The position numbers and the translations under genes are program-made. From Pontibacter actiniarum (GTDB lineage: Bacteria > Bacteroidota > Bacteroidia > Cytophagales > Hymenobacteraceae), in contig NZ_CP021235.1 of assembly GCF_003585765.1 (NCBI RefSeq), positions 4,650,001 to 4,714,000 on the forward strand: a stretch of 64,000 nt of DNA. Reading direction: 5' to 3'. Shown one piece after another: positions 1 to 10,600 of the stretch. The number at the start of each line of letters is the position of its first letter. Positions within the stretch are counted from its first letter, which is position 1. Under the pieces are notes generated by a model. The model was given only the letters and a program-made list of their open reading frames with translations, did no database searches and was not told the origin of the DNA.

Positions 1-498
1 GCCCGGCTGAAATACAAGCAACTCGACCAAGAGAAAATAACCTTTATCAGGGCCAAAACGGAGCGGACCAGCCGCCAGAATGTTAAGGCCATCACGGCCA
101 TGAGAACTACGGAGATTGATGAGATCATCGAGAGATGGGGCAACAAGCCAACCTATAGTGATGACTATGTGTTTCCTTTTCTTGAACCAGGATTGTCAGC
201 GGAAAGGGAGCGGGCAAGGATTCAGCATGCCACCAAAACTATAAACAAATACATAAAGCGCGTTGCCGCCACGGTTGGCATTGAAAAGAACGTAAGTACG
301 TACACGGCCCGTCATTCGTTTTCAACGGTTCTGAAACGTGCAGGAGCACCTATAGAGTTGATATCAGAGTCTCTGGGGCACTCTAATTTAAAGACCACAG
401 AAAGCTATTTGGATAGTTTTGAGGATGATGTGAAGAAGCAATTCGCAGCGCGGCTTACTGATTTTAGAGTGGCTGATAACAATAATAAAGATGTATAA
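1..498 (+). CDS. Tyrosine recombinase / integrase, C-terminal part (gene starts before the window)
   Basis: The frame is open from base 1, so the gene is cut by the left edge; the first internal Met is at 100. The visible 165 residues are the catalytic half of a Bacteroidota phage-type integrase. The box TARHSFSTVLKRAG carries the second catalytic Arg, LGHSNLKTTESYL carries the His and the nucleophile Tyr, and the tail after the Tyr is short. Such enzymes insert and excise genomic islands, often at tRNA genes, through a covalent 3'-phosphotyrosine intermediate. The first catalytic Arg lies upstream or in the poorly conserved start and was not identified. It may be the integrase of the island ending at tRNA-Arg (30207-30280), but no att repeat links the two inside the window. 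A shufflon or housekeeping recombinase is less likely. Confidence 0.9.
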   Translation, partial: ARLKYKQLDQEKITFIRAKTERTSRQNVKAITAMRTTEIDEIIERWGNKPTYSDDYVFPFLEPGLSAERERARIQHATKTINKYIKRVAATVGIEKNVSTYTARHSFSTVLKRAGAPIELISESLGHSNLKTTESYLDSFEDDVKKQFAARLTDFRVADNNNKDV

Positions 499-558
499 AG
501 CTTGATTGCTTATGTAAAGTAAGAGGTTAAAGGTAATGTAGCGTGCTACGCTTTTGAC

Positions 559-598
559 TTATCTGTTTATCATAACTTGTGTTATGATAAACAGATAA
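559..598. terminator. Perfect 18-bp inverted repeat after the integrase gene
   Basis: TTATCTGTTTATCATAAC, a 4-nt loop TTGT, then its exact reverse complement. It starts 60 bases after the integrase stop and lies between that gene and the convergent RND operon, so it may terminate both. It is AT-rich and has no clear T-run, so a recombinase or regulator site is an alternative. The rest of 499-763 holds nothing else recognisable. Confidence 0.45.
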
Positions 599-763
599 TG
601 GTTCAATTTGCTATCTGCACAGTCCTTCGCTTTTCCTGCACTTCCCTTCTGTATGTCCGTTCTGGAGCGGCGAGTATAAGGGAGAATTAACATCATATTT
701 TTAAATAGGGTAAAATAGTCACACAGAGATTAGGGGTAGTGCAAGTTTTAAATGCGCTGCAGT

Positions 764-3700
764 TTAGACTTCAGCTTCCTTTTTTCTGCCCCAATGGAAG
801 TATAACGCAGGCATAAACAGCAGGTTAAGGATGGCTGAGGTCAGTATCCCGCCAACAATCACAACGGCCATCGGGAACTCGATCTCCTGACCGGAACGGT
901 TGCCGGTTACAATGATGGGCAACAGCGCCAGCACCGAAGTCAGGGCTGTCATGATGATGGGCATGATGCGCTCCTGGGCACCCTGCAAAATCAGTTCTTG
1001 GCCAAACGGAATGTTTTCCTTTAGCTCCAGGTGGCGGTAATGACTGATGAGCATGATCGTGTTTCGGGCCGCAATGCCCAGTACGGTTACAAAGCCCACA
1101 ATCGAACCCAGCGACAAAACGGCTCCGCTCAGCAGAACCGAGATGACGCAACCGGTAAGCGCAAACAGCAAACTGCCCATCACCAGCCCGGCCAGCCGAA
1201 ATGATTTATAGTCGGCATACAGCACCAGGAAGATACCGATCATGGAATTAAGCGAAATACTGAGAAGGGTATTCGAGGATTCGCGTTGCTCGGCATACTC
1301 GCCCAGCAGCTCGGGGTGGTAGCCCTGCTCAAAGTCCATCGTTGCAATCTTAGTTTCAATGTCGCGGGCCACGCTGCCCAGGTCGCGGCCCTTCACGTTG
1401 CAGGTCACGTCTATTTTACGGGAGGAGTTCTCGCGGGTGATCTCATTGGGCGCCGGCACTATTTGAATGTCTGCCAAATCGCGCAGCGGCACTTTGGCCC
1501 CGTTCGGCACGTCCACCAGTAAATTCCGAAAGGCGTTAATATCGTTGCGGATAGCAACCTCGCCCCATACCACCACATCAAATACCTTTTGTTCCTGGTA
1601 TACCTCGCCCACTTTGGTGCCCCGCATCAGGGTAGACACCGCACGGGTTACATCGCCCGGCGACACGCCAAACTGCAGCGCGGCGGCAGGTTTAAATCTC
1701 ACCTGTATCTGGGGCACCCGTGTTTGCTGCTGCACTTTCAGGTCCACCACGCCATCAATGCCCTTCACCTCGTTGCCTATCTCGGTGGCTTTTGCGAAGA
1801 GCCTGTCGAGGTCCGGGCCATAAAGGCGCACGACAATGGAAGCGCTGGTACCGGTGAGTACCTCCTTGATCCGTTCACGCAGGTAGGTAAGCACATCCCG
1901 AAAAAGCCCGGGGTAGCCGTCGATGGTATGCTGAATCTCGGCCACGGTGGCATCATAGTCCGGCACGTTTGGGTCCACGCTGATCCAGAGTTCCGTGAAG
2001 TTCGGGCCCACCACCTCGTCGGCTACCTCGGCTCGGCCGATATGTGCCCCAAAGTTGCGCACGCCCTCAATCCCCCGCAGATCCTTGCTCACCTTTACGG
2101 TGATGCGCTTCATGGCCTCCAGCGAGGTCCCTGGCTTCTCGACCCAGTGCATCAGAAAATCATACTCTTTGAAGTGCGGCAAAAACTCCTCTCCCAGAAA
2201 AGGCACCACCATGGCGGAGGCACTCAGGGTTATAGCCAGCGTGGCTATAATACGCTTCGGGTGCGCCAGCATGGACGGCAGGAAGCTTCTATACTTTGTT
2301 TTGAGCCATCTGGCGGCAGGCGGCTCTTTTTCTCGAAGCGGTGCATTAGGTAGCAGCAGCAAAGAAAGCGCCGGGGTCAGGGTCAGGGCGATCAGCAACG
2401 AGACAAGTATCGCCACAATGTAGGATAGTGCCAGCGGCTGAAAGAACGCCCCCGACAGCCCCGGCAGCATAAACACCGGCAGCAGCACCAGCGCCACGAT
2501 CATACTTCCGTAGATCACCGCGCTGCGCACCTCCATCGAGGCATCCAAAACCACTTTAAAAGCCGGCTCTGGCACGGCAGACAATCTGTTCAGGCGCAAC
2601 CGGCGGGCAATATTCTCCACGTCGATGATGGCATCGTCCACGACCTCGCCCAAGGCAATAATAAGTCCTGCCAGCACCATGGTATCCAGCGTTTTGCCAG
2701 TATAGTGTAGCACCAGCGCCGCACCCACCAATGAGCAGGGTAGCGCCGTTACGCTGATAAGGGCTGTGCGCCAGTCGTAGAGGAAGAAGGCCAGCACGAG
2801 CACCACCAGCAGGCAGCCCAGCAGCAACGCGGTGTTCAGGTGCGCTAGAGACATTTCGATAAAGCTGGCAGGTCGGAAAATCGTGGAGTCTAGTTCCATG
2901 TCCGGCAAGCCGGGTTTCATGGCTTCCAGCGCAGCCTCTACGTTGTGTGTTACCTCAAGCGTGTTGGCTCCCGGCTGCTTTTCTACGATCAGCAGCAGGC
3001 CTGGTCCGTCGTTGATGATGGCATCACCGATGGGTGGTTGATTGCCGATGGTAATATCCGCCACATCTCCCAAACGGATGATGTTCCCGCTTTTGGTAGA
3101 GACAGGCACGCGCGCCAGCTCCGACACCTCGTTTATACTTTGCGTATTAGCAATGGCCAGACGCTGATTCGGCGTATCCATGAAACCACCACCGGCCAGT
3201 TGCAGCGCCCCCGCTGCCGCCTGCTGCACTTCGGCCATCGTCATATTATGAAGGCGCAGCCTTTCAGGATTGATTAGGATCTGGTACTGCTTATCACGCT
3301 GGCCCCAGATGGCCACGTTGGCCACACCGGGTATGGCCATCAGGCGCGGACGCACGTTCCAGCGGATAAGGGTGGTCAATTCCATCTGCGAGAGCTTCTC
3401 CGATGAAACGCCCACTTTCAGAATGCGGCTGGTAGAAGACAGCGGCGAGAGCATCACAGGCGGGCGGGCCACTGCCGGAAGGGTAACCGCCGCACGCGAA
3501 AGGCGCTCCTGCACATGCTGCCGCGCCTCCATCACATCAATGCCCTTCTCAAAGTACAGCACCACCGACGAGAGCCCCAGTACCGACTTGGAGCGCAGCT
3601 TCTGCATTTGCGGGGTACCGTTTAGGGCATTTTCCAGCGGAATGGTTACAAGCGCTTCCACCTCCGGCGTAGACAAGCCAGGCGCTTCAGTCTGCACCTC

Positions 3701-3841
3701 CACGTAGGGTGGGGCAAACTCTGGAAACACATCCATAGGCGTATTGCTCAGCCTGTTATACCCTGCATACAACAGCACAAGCATCAGCGCTACCACAATC
3801 ACGCGGAGCTGCAGCGACGTAGAAACCAGCCAGCGCATCAT
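764..3841 (-). CDS. RND efflux permease, CzcA/CusA-like
   Basis: Inner-membrane proton-driven pump of a tripartite efflux system, 1025 residues, the usual size for heavy-metal or hydrophobe RND permeases. TM1 lies at about residues 14-30, followed by the porter region with the [20 protein letters not shown] signature of this family. A TM4 motif [13 protein letters not shown] (about 398-410) carries the acidic proton-relay residues. Later repeats give the second 6-TM half, ending in [11 protein letters not shown]. The frame is open 55 codons further upstream, but Met at 3841 overlaps the adaptor stop as ATGA, the normal coupling, so that start is chosen. Last gene of the operon channel-adaptor-permease. 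The substrate cannot be read from the sequence; there is no obvious Met or His metal ladder. By family it could be a metal cation or an amphiphile. Confidence 0.9.
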   Translation of the reverse strand: MMRWLVSTSLQLRVIVVALMLVLLYAGYNRLSNTPMDVFPEFAPPYVEVQTEAPGLSTPEVEALVTIPLENALNGTPQMQKLRSKSVLGLSSVVLYFEKGIDVMEARQHVQERLSRAAVTLPAVARPPVMLSPLSSTSRILKVGVSSEKLSQMELTTLIRWNVRPRLMAIPGVANVAIWGQRDKQYQILINPERLRLHNMTMAEVQQAAAGALQLAGGGFMDTPNQRLAIANTQSINEVSELARVPVSTKSGNIIRLGDVADITIGNQPPIGDAIINDGPGLLLIVEKQPGANTLEVTHNVEAALEAMKPGLPDMELDSTIFRPASFIEMSLAHLNTALLLGCLLVVLVLAFFLYDWRTALISVTALPCSLVGAALVLHYTGKTLDTMVLAGLIIALGEVVDDAIIDVENIARRLRLNRLSAVPEPAFKVVLDASMEVRSAVIYGSMIVALVLLPVFMLPGLSGAFFQPLALSYIVAILVSLLIALTLTPALSLLLLPNAPLREKEPPAARWLKTKYRSFLPSMLAHPKRIIATLAITLSASAMVVPFLGEEFLPHFKEYDFLMHWVEKPGTSLEAMKRITVKVSKDLRGIEGVRNFGAHIGRAEVADEVVGPNFTELWISVDPNVPDYDATVAEIQHTIDGYPGLFRDVLTYLRERIKEVLTGTSASIVVRLYGPDLDRLFAKATEIGNEVKGIDGVVDLKVQQQTRVPQIQVRFKPAAALQFGVSPGDVTRAVSTLMRGTKVGEVYQEQKVFDVVVWGEVAIRNDINAFRNLLVDVPNGAKVPLRDLADIQIVPAPNEITRENSSRKIDVTCNVKGRDLGSVARDIETKIATMDFEQGYHPELLGEYAEQRESSNTLLSISLNSMIGIFLVLYADYKSFRLAGLVMGSLLFALTGCVISVLLSGAVLSLGSIVGFVTVLGIAARNTIMLISHYRHLELKENIPFGQELILQGAQERIMPIIMTALTSVLALLPIIVTGNRSGQEIEFPMAVVIVGGILTSAILNLLFMPALYFHWGRKKEAEV

Positions 3842-5016
3842 TTGCCACCTCCAAACTCGGTTCCGAACAGCTCGGCCGCGCCATCGGTTACCACTTTCAT
3901 GCCTGCCTCCACCCCCTTGGCGATAACGGCCTGTTGCCCAATTACGGATTGCACCTGCACGCGCTGCCTTTGGTATACCTGCGGTCCGGTTTGGACATAT
4001 ACCCATTCGCCTCCGTTTATATCATACACAATGGCGGCATAGGGCACCGCCATACCATCCGCTTTCCCTTTGGTTTGCAGCGTTACCATAACCTTCTGGC
4101 CGGGGTAAAACGATTTGTCTGAGTTTTTGATTTCGTAGAAAATAGCGGTGAGGGCTGCTGTGTAACCACTTGCCACAGGCGTGGACACGGGCATCGCCTC
4201 GCTTACTGCCCTGCCACCATTCTCTGTAAGGGGGCGCACCTGTGCTGGTTGGTTTAGGTTGATTTTGTCGAGGTCGCCCATGTATACCGGCACCCGAACC
4301 CAAACGGGGGTCAGGCCCGTAATGTCAAGCAAGGGGGCTCCAGCGGCCACCGTTTGCGACTGGCCTGCATAAACCTGTTGTATCACGCCATCCAGGGGCG
4401 CTTTGATAATAAATACTGATTGATTGGCTGATTGTCCGGTGCCACCCTGCAGCAGTTCCCGTTTGCCAACGGCATCACGGTAGGCTTTCTGCGCCGCGGC
4501 CAGTTCGGCATCAGCCTCCTGTTTCGCCCGCTCGCTTACAGCTCCGTCTTTAAGCAATTGCTCCATGCGGCTGGCTTTGTTGCGGGCTGTTTCCAGCTGC
4601 ACCCGGCGCATCTCTAGTTCCTGGGTATTGTTGGCAAGGTCGCCTTCTGCGGGAAGTATGGTAAGCCTATACAACACCTCTCCTTTCTTCACCGTGCTGC
4701 CGGTTTGGGGCACTTTACTGCCCTTTTGTAAGGCGAGCGTGCCTTTCATGGGAGCTGTGATGGTAGCGGCCTGGCCAGGTTCGGCCTGCACGTCGCCACC
4801 AACTTCCAGCGTGCCCGTCACCTCCTGGCTGTCCACCGTAACCGTCCTGATGCCGAGATTTTTCTCCGCTTCCGGGGTGAACGTAACCGTAGTCAGCGCG
4901 GATTCTTTTAACGGTGATGATACCGCTGCAGGCGCTTTTTTTTCTGTTTCGGGCGCTTTACCGCAAGCGAAAAGCAAACAGGGTAGCAGTAGTATGAATT
5001 GTGGCGTGTACTTCAT
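3838..5016 (-). CDS. RND periplasmic adaptor (membrane fusion protein), lipoprotein
   Basis: 392 residues. It starts with a lipoprotein signal peptide whose lipobox LLFAC puts the lipidated Cys at residue 18, so it is anchored in a membrane from the periplasmic side. The rest has the HlyD/CusB order: a beta-barrel/lipoyl half (about 60-125), a helical hairpin rich in charged heptads (about 125-195), the second lipoyl half (about 200-235), a beta-barrel and a C-terminal membrane-proximal domain. It links the permease at 764-3841 to the outer-membrane channel at 5019-6347. It starts 2 bases after the channel gene's stop and its own stop overlaps the permease start by 4 bases, so the three are one transcript. 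No N-terminal metal-binding Met cluster or His-rich tail is seen. Confidence 0.9.
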   Translation of the reverse strand: MKYTPQFILLLPCLLFACGKAPETEKKAPAAVSSPLKESALTTVTFTPEAEKNLGIRTVTVDSQEVTGTLEVGGDVQAEPGQAATITAPMKGTLALQKGSKVPQTGSTVKKGEVLYRLTILPAEGDLANNTQELEMRRVQLETARNKASRMEQLLKDGAVSERAKQEADAELAAAQKAYRDAVGKRELLQGGTGQSANQSVFIIKAPLDGVIQQVYAGQSQTVAAGAPLLDITGLTPVWVRVPVYMGDLDKINLNQPAQVRPLTENGGRAVSEAMPVSTPVASGYTAALTAIFYEIKNSDKSFYPGQKVMVTLQTKGKADGMAVPYAAIVYDINGGEWVYVQTGPQVYQRQRVQVQSVIGQQAVIAKGVEAGMKVVTDGAAELFGTEFGGGK

Positions 5017-5018
5017 AA

Positions 5019-6347
5019 TCAGAGCATTTGTCGTCCTAAAGCATAATTCAGTTGCACGGCGGCGCGACGCAGGGCGGCATCGGCATCCACTATCCGCAGC
5101 TGTACATCGGTTACCTGCAGCACCGTCTGGAGGTAGAAAAAGTAGGAAACCTCCCCTGCTTCAAAAGCCTTCCGCGCCTGGTCAGCCGTGTTGAGTATGG
5201 GTTGCCTGTTCAGCTGCCACAGGTCGGCAGTTTGCCGGGCGGCCTGGTACTGGGCCAGCGCCTCCTGTACTTCCAGTTGCACCTGTCGTTTCGCCTCCAC
5301 ATACAGGTAGGCGGCCTGCTCCATTTCGGCGCGGGCACGCATAATGCGGCCCCGGTTGAAGTTGAACACAGGGAGGGGCATCTGGAATCCCGGCCCCAGC
5401 GCCAGCTTGCCGTCATGCTCCCGCCGCGCGTTCAGTATCCCGATAAAACTGACCACCTTGGCTTTCTCCCAGCCTAAACTTTTGGCTTTCGACTCAATGG
5501 CAAGGGCAGCGGCGCGCACTTCAGGCCGTGCGCTTAAGGCTACCGGCATCAGTTCATTTAGCTGCATTCTTGGATACGTTGAGGCAGGCAAGGGCTGTAA
5601 TTGCATGCTGTTGATACTATCTACCCCCATGAGGTAGTATAATCTGGCTTTACGGAGTTGCTCCTGCATGGCAAACTGCAGCCGGTCATCGAAAGCGCGT
5701 AGAGAATCGGCGTTGGCAATAGCGGATTCCATTTGGCTGAGGTCGCCGGCCAGGTAGCTTTTGCGGGTAATGCTGGCCATTTCGCTGCGTAAGCGGCTAC
5801 TCTCGGCTCCTACCACAGCACGCTGCTGCGCAAAGGTATACTCTATATAGGCCAGGCTCACATCCCGGATCAGCCGCATCCCCAGCGCCACCAGGTTTTC
5901 GGCGGTGCGCTCCGTTTCGAGGCGGCTGGCTTTTATACGATTGGGTCGCTGCCAAAGCACATCCATCGAAAAGTTAAGCGTGCCTTTCAGCACATCGGTG
6001 CCCGTCGGGAAGATAACATTGAGCAGCGGGTTGGGCAGCTGCCCGGCCTCGATAAGGTCGGCCTGGGCAATGGAAATACGCATCAAATCAGCCTGAAACT
6101 GCGCGTTGTTGAACAAGGCCGTGGAAACTGCCTCAGCCTGCGAAAGGCCATCCTGCATGTTCACCGTTTGGGGTAGGGTGAGTTGACCGGGCGCAGTGGG
6201 TTGCCCAACATTGAAGCTGGCTTGCGCTTCAATGTTCTGGTTGATGTAGGTCCTGTCGAACTCAGAGGTACTCACGCAGCCGCTTAGCAACAGAGACAGA
6301 CTTATCCAGCGTGCCGCGTTATTATACCTTTTATCCTTTTGGCCCAT
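5019..6347 (-). CDS. TolC-family outer-membrane efflux channel, lipoprotein
   Basis: 442 residues, within the usual range of CusC/CzcC/OprM-type channels. A signal peptide with lipobox LLSGC (Cys 24) is followed by two repeated long-helix halves rich in Ala, Gln and Glu, as expected for the trimeric alpha-barrel. The second repeat contains ARPEVRAAALAIESKAKSLG and ends in AAVQLNYALG, a typical closing segment. First gene of the RND operon, with the adaptor following after 2 bases. An AGGAGG-like stretch lies about 25 bases upstream of the ATG, too far for a standard ribosome site. Two nearer ATGs are out of frame. Confidence 0.88.
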   Translation of the reverse strand: MGQKDKRYNNAARWISLSLLLSGCVSTSEFDRTYINQNIEAQASFNVGQPTAPGQLTLPQTVNMQDGLSQAEAVSTALFNNAQFQADLMRISIAQADLIEAGQLPNPLLNVIFPTGTDVLKGTLNFSMDVLWQRPNRIKASRLETERTAENLVALGMRLIRDVSLAYIEYTFAQQRAVVGAESSRLRSEMASITRKSYLAGDLSQMESAIANADSLRAFDDRLQFAMQEQLRKARLYYLMGVDSINSMQLQPLPASTYPRMQLNELMPVALSARPEVRAAALAIESKAKSLGWEKAKVVSFIGILNARREHDGKLALGPGFQMPLPVFNFNRGRIMRARAEMEQAAYLYVEAKRQVQLEVQEALAQYQAARQTADLWQLNRQPILNTADQARKAFEAGEVSYFFYLQTVLQVTDVQLRIVDADAALRRAAVQLNYALGRQML

Positions 6348-6485
6348 ACATACATTCCCTTTATTTTGTACCTCCTGTTATATTAGGGATCGATTTAAGG
6401 GATTGCACATCTCACCCCTAAATGCCTCAGCAGTTTTATGAACACCTGACCGCAAAACACAATAAAGCCCCTCAATTTGTAGTAA

Positions 6486-6500
6486 TTCTGGAGTTCAGAA
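6486..6500. promoter_or_regulatory. Candidate regulator site upstream of the RND operon
   Basis: TTCTG-GAGTT-CAGAA is a 5-bp palindrome sharing the core CTGGAG/CTCCAG with sites at 12520-12536, 14406-14420 and 18007-18030. It lies about 140 bases before the efflux channel start, in the otherwise empty stretch 6348-6613. It is the weakest member of the set; the core is short enough to occur by chance. Confidence 0.25.
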
Positions 6501-6613
6501 GATTACCCACTTAATAGTAATCATACTACCCAAATAATGACGCCGCATAGTTGGCTTTATAGGCAAGCCTCTTTACTTCCCTTGTTTTTTATGCTAAGCT
6601 TAGGGTATACTAT

Positions 6614-8299
6614 TCAATTCAATGGCTTTTTTACGCTTAGCACATAAATGTGGTACACTTCTTCAGGATTGTTCCTGCTAACATGGTAGGTATTCACTTT
6701 GTTGACAAACACCGTGGTGTCGGCCATATGTGCCTGGGTAAGCGTTACCGGTGAAAAAACCACGGCAGGAAGCTCGTTGGGTAGTTGGAGTCGCTGGTTT
6801 TGGATGCGGAGTGTGTCCACCTGCTTGCCTACCTCCCAGAGATGTACGATCGGTAAACCATCAACCGCATAGAAGGGGTAACTGCTAACTTCCTTTTCAT
6901 GCCTGACATGAACAAGGCTCCTGTAACTGCCGACCGGGTGCCTGACTTTCTCATAAAGCGGAAAGCCCGACACCAGCACAAGGCTATTGAGCAGCAGTAC
7001 AGTAACAATAGCGAGTGTAGCCGTCTGTTTCAGCAGGGCAATCAAGAGGGATAAAGCAAGTATAAGGCTGCTTACAGTAAGGCAGAGTTGATACGATAAG
7101 CTGATGATGCCAGTTTGATACGCGAGTAAGTATGCTGCTACCGGAAACCCAATGGCTGCCACAAGCATCAGACCTGTGTTAAATAACAAAAGGCGTTTAG
7201 CCCAATTGTCGTTCACGCTTCGCCAAACGCCAGACAAAAGGTAGCGTACATAACCTCCCGTAAGCAAGGCCATCGGAACGATCGCAGGCAGCAGGTAACG
7301 CTCTTTCTTCTCGGGGATGACAGATAAAAGCAGCACGGCAACCACCAACCATACAAATATAAACGTGTAACTGCCTACATACCTATTGATGCGTTTTCGG
7401 GCGTAAGACACAGACATGGCGGCTAGCGTAAACAATGCCCAGGCTCCGGTTTGAGACCAAAACCCCCAGTAATACCAGAACGGCTTTACGTGCCTGTTCA
7501 CCCAGGCAGCACTCTCGTTGGACACGTTTCTGGCAAGCGCCTCCGGTTCAACCATGAAAATAAAAACAGGCCAGGCTAAACTCAAGAGCAAAGCAACGCC
7601 AAAGGTAAGTACAAGCCTTTTGCGCTTCACCCAAAAACCACTGCGACCGAAACAATAGAGGTAGCTCACTAAAAAAGGAAGCAGCATAGCGTAAAATGCC
7701 ACGGGCCCCTTGCTCAAAAAGGAGCAGCCCATCAGCAGACCGCAAAGGGCGAACATACTATAACTGTCCCCCTCTTTTCGCAGCCCCTTTACCAGAAGCC
7801 AGAGCGCACCCAGCATGAAACTATGGCAGTACACATCCCAGGAGCCTTCACGCCCAATGTTAAACAGGCCAAACGAACTGGCTAAAACCGCCGCCGCCAG
7901 AAAGGGAGTCAACTTATCGCGGGTCAACTGGCGCCCAAGAAAATAAAGAAAAAAAACCATGAGCGCTGACATGACGGCAGCCGGGAAACGCAACGCGACC
8001 AGATTTCCTATATCGCCGGCTGCCATGCCTGAAACTGCCGTCAGCCAGGTAGGGAGCGGCGGTTTGGCCAAGCGCACCTCTCCGTTCAGGGTAGGCACCA
8101 GCCAGTTCCCATCCTCCACCATTTCGCGGGCAGATATAAAATTCCGGGCCTCCATCAGGCTTGGCCCTTGCTTCCCCAGTTGGGGAAAATAAGTAAGCCC
8201 CACAAGAAGAAACAGCAACAGCAACTGTGTATGGGTATGCTGAAACCAGCGGCGGCCTACAGCCAAATTGCTTATCGAGAATTTAACTTGCAATGCCAT
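6614..8299 (-). CDS. Glycosyltransferase family 39, ArnT/PMT-like membrane enzyme
   Basis: About 561 residues with an N-terminal run of roughly a dozen hydrophobic segments and a short soluble C-terminus. The first periplasmic loop reads MEARNFISAREMVEDGNWLV and then LAKPPLPTWL, matching ArnT and RgtA-D enzymes, which move a sugar from a polyprenyl-phosphate donor onto lipid A, core LPS or protein. The acidic pair of the family is reduced to one Glu here (MEAR). The start at 8299 follows the upstream stop by 5 bases; an earlier ATG at 8323 would overlap it. It is the last gene of the run beginning at 12461. Target and sugar are inferred from context only. Confidence 0.85.
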   Translation of the reverse strand: MALQVKFSISNLAVGRRWFQHTHTQLLLLFLLVGLTYFPQLGKQGPSLMEARNFISAREMVEDGNWLVPTLNGEVRLAKPPLPTWLTAVSGMAAGDIGNLVALRFPAAVMSALMVFFLYFLGRQLTRDKLTPFLAAAVLASSFGLFNIGREGSWDVYCHSFMLGALWLLVKGLRKEGDSYSMFALCGLLMGCSFLSKGPVAFYAMLLPFLVSYLYCFGRSGFWVKRKRLVLTFGVALLLSLAWPVFIFMVEPEALARNVSNESAAWVNRHVKPFWYYWGFWSQTGAWALFTLAAMSVSYARKRINRYVGSYTFIFVWLVVAVLLLSVIPEKKERYLLPAIVPMALLTGGYVRYLLSGVWRSVNDNWAKRLLLFNTGLMLVAAIGFPVAAYLLAYQTGIISLSYQLCLTVSSLILALSLLIALLKQTATLAIVTVLLLNSLVLVSGFPLYEKVRHPVGSYRSLVHVRHEKEVSSYPFYAVDGLPIVHLWEVGKQVDTLRIQNQRLQLPNELPAVVFSPVTLTQAHMADTTVFVNKVNTYHVSRNNPEEVYHIYVLSVKKPLN

Positions 8300-8304
8300 G
8301 TGCT

Positions 8305-9939
8305 TTAATAGTACAAGACCCACTTCCCAACCTTCACGCTATGCTCAAAACTGCCTTTCAGCCAGAGTTTTTCTGCCGGTAGGTCCCCTTTCACAACCAA
8401 TACGGTGTTGCCGTTCAATATGCGAGGCAGCCTGGCCAAATCCTCGGGCCTGCTTAGCTGCAACAAATTATCTCGCCATGCCTCGTCAGCTTCGAACTGT
8501 GTTTCCCGCTCCAGGCTTTTGCTGTCGTCGTGGATGGTGATAAGGCTCCGGTTAAGAGCGAATGCAAGGGAGGGAAGCAGCTGATCGTATACCACCACGG
8601 TTTTCCCTTGCATCCGCTCTTCCCTCAATACGCCTGCTAAGTTAGCGGTACTGTTTACCAAGTCAGGGTTAGCGCCCATCAGGTGTGTGGCATACAGCAC
8701 CAAAAAAACAGTGAATATCAAGGGCATAAACAGTAACCAAGTAAGCTCACCTATCCTCCTTCGGCGCCAAATCATAAAAAGGCTGCCAAGGGTGAGCAAA
8801 GGGAAAGCAAGTACCCAAACCGGAATATTTAAACCAAAAGGCAACAGGGGTGCCAAGGTTAATACCACAGCTAAGACTCCAAAGTAAGCAAAGGAGGCAA
8901 TTAATACACGGCGCACCGCAGGGGACGGTAACGTGTGCAGCACCCACGTTACCAGCAGGGCCAGACCGGAAAATAAAGGCAGGATGTAAAGAATGAGCTT
9001 GGAGCCTGAGAGGGAGAAAAACAGCAATGGCACCAGCAGCCAGCATATAAACAGGCGCCGCAACTGACCGGGCAGGGTTTTCAGCCTTCTCAGGTTGAGT
9101 AAAGCAACGGCGGACCAGGGCAGGCTTAGTGCCGGGGCCAGCACCAGGTAAAACCACCACGGCTGGGAGCGGCCAAAGGTTGCCGGGTTTGCGTAACGCT
9201 GCACCGTGTGCTTAAACAGGAAGTAATCCACAAACCGCTGGTCCTGCCACATCAGGTATCCATACCAGGAAGCACCCAGTATAAAAAACAACAGCAAAGA
9301 CGCCACATGGTGCGGAATGTTTGATCTGGAAGTGAAGTGGCCCTTTGCCCTATAGCCAACCACTAGGAGTAGTGGAAAAATGAGCCCTACAGGCCCTTTC
9401 GTCAGGAAGGCGAGCGCCAGGGAAGTATAGAAAAGGTATAGCCAACCCGCTTTCGGGACTACAGTATATCGGATCCATGCCCAGATCGCCAGCAGCTCAA
9501 ACGTTGTCAGGAACGAGTCGGTGGTGAGGTTGCGTGCAGACAGGAGTACGGCCGGGATGGTAATGTAAATGACCATGGCTGTGAAAGCCATCCGTTTCTC
9601 TTTATACAGCTCAAGGGCAATCTGGTACACCAGAAAAGCCTGCAGCACCAGTGATACCTGTAGAAAGAAGCGGGCACCGAACTCCCCTATGCCAAATAAG
9701 GCCATGCCTGCGGCAGAAATCATGTAGGTAAGCGGCGGTTTATGGAAATGCTGAATGCCCAGCAGCCGTGGGTGAAGCCAATCCTTGCTTAGGAGCAATT
9801 CGCGGCTAATCTCAGCATAGCGGGCCTCGCTCGTCTCAAGCACGCCCCAGCCACCCAGGTTATAGAGGAGTACAGTCAGAAATACCAACAGCAAGACCAA
9901 AGCTGCGGAGGTGCTGTATAGGCCTTCATCTTTCAGCAT
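8305..9939 (-). CDS. Glycosyltransferase family 39, ArnT-like membrane enzyme
   Basis: 544 residues from the ATG at 9939, which directly follows the preceding gene's TGA; an ATG at 9993 would overlap it by 53 bases. After TM1 comes LETSEARYAEISRELLLSKD and then HFHKPPLTYMI, the ExRYAE and KPPL signatures of ArnT-type lipid A glycosyltransferases. About 11-12 membrane spans follow, then a C-terminal domain of about 100 residues. It differs clearly from the next gene at 6614-8299, so the operon carries two distinct GT39 enzymes, as in Rhizobium where separate Rgt enzymes add galacturonate to different positions. Acts on the periplasmic face of the inner membrane. Confidence 0.88.
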   Translation of the reverse strand: MLKDEGLYSTSAALVLLLVFLTVLLYNLGGWGVLETSEARYAEISRELLLSKDWLHPRLLGIQHFHKPPLTYMISAAGMALFGIGEFGARFFLQVSLVLQAFLVYQIALELYKEKRMAFTAMVIYITIPAVLLSARNLTTDSFLTTFELLAIWAWIRYTVVPKAGWLYLFYTSLALAFLTKGPVGLIFPLLLVVGYRAKGHFTSRSNIPHHVASLLLFFILGASWYGYLMWQDQRFVDYFLFKHTVQRYANPATFGRSQPWWFYLVLAPALSLPWSAVALLNLRRLKTLPGQLRRLFICWLLVPLLFFSLSGSKLILYILPLFSGLALLVTWVLHTLPSPAVRRVLIASFAYFGVLAVVLTLAPLLPFGLNIPVWVLAFPLLTLGSLFMIWRRRRIGELTWLLFMPLIFTVFLVLYATHLMGANPDLVNSTANLAGVLREERMQGKTVVVYDQLLPSLAFALNRSLITIHDDSKSLERETQFEADEAWRDNLLQLSRPEDLARLPRILNGNTVLVVKGDLPAEKLWLKGSFEHSVKVGKWVLYY

Positions 9940-9940
9940 A

Positions 9941-10600
9941 TCAGGTGTGGTACGGACTGGTTTTCCGGGCTGACCGTTGTTCACGCAGCCCAAGTATAAA
10001 GTTCCGGCTGTAGGCCACTACTCCGAACATCTGCCCCAGGAAAAGCACCGGGTCCAGGCGAAGTACAGCGTAGGAGATGATCATGAGGCTGCCCACCAGA
10101 CTAATGACCCAAAAACCGATTGGGATTACGGACTCCTGCACGCGCTCCGAATGCCACCACTGGTACACAAAGCGCAGCGTGAACACTACCTGCCCGGCTC
10201 CGCCCCATGCAATGAGGGCACCCGAGATTTTACTGTGCTCCAGGATATAACTGAAGCTGTAAGTATCACTCCAAAGCAGCCAGCCAGTAGCGGCAAACGG
10301 GAACATCAATGCCCCCCACCGAAAAGGCCAGGCCAGCTCTTCCCACACGTTCTTGAGTTTAATGTTGCGCAGGTAGATAAAGTAAGAGACAAGCTGCCCA
10401 CCCACGATCACGATGTCATTGCGGAGCGCCCCATAGGCCATCAGCAGCATGGAGGCGATTATACTAGTGGTCCAGAAGGAAGCTGGGGAAAGCACCCTGC
10501 CCGCTTTCTCGGATGTAATCCACTGGATGAGAATTCGCGCCGAGAACAGCGCCTGTGCCAGTAGCCCAACACCGTATATGGAGAGTTCAGATACGTCCAT
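9941..10600 (-). CDS. LAB_N membrane protein with duplicated domain
   Basis: 219 residues from MDVSELSIYG; this ATG overlaps the upstream gene by 14 bases. It is made of two copies of the lipid-A-disaccharide-synthase N-terminal-like (LAB_N) domain. Copy one (about 15-80) has ARILIQWITSEKAGRVLSP and copy two (about 140-210) has LRFVYQWWHSERVQESVIP. Each has the QW..SE..(+) core, then SFW or GFW and two membrane spans ending in YxRN. The domain is not catalytic LpxB. By association it accompanies polyprenyl-phosphate sugar pathways and is thought to act as a membrane component, perhaps in lipid-linked sugar handling. It sits between the GT2 and the two GT39 genes, which supports a role in that pathway. 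Confidence 0.85.
   Translation of the reverse strand: MDVSELSIYGVGLLAQALFSARILIQWITSEKAGRVLSPASFWTTSIIASMLLMAYGALRNDIVIVGGQLVSYFIYLRNIKLKNVWEELAWPFRWGALMFPFAATGWLLWSDTYSFSYILEHSKISGALIAWGGAGQVVFTLRFVYQWWHSERVQESVIPIGFWVISLVGSLMIISYAVLRLDPVLFLGQMFGVVAYSRNFILGLREQRSARKTSPYHT

Noticed and set aside
1589..2353. 254-codon open frame antisense to the RND permease
   Set aside because: Shadow frame within a conserved gene.
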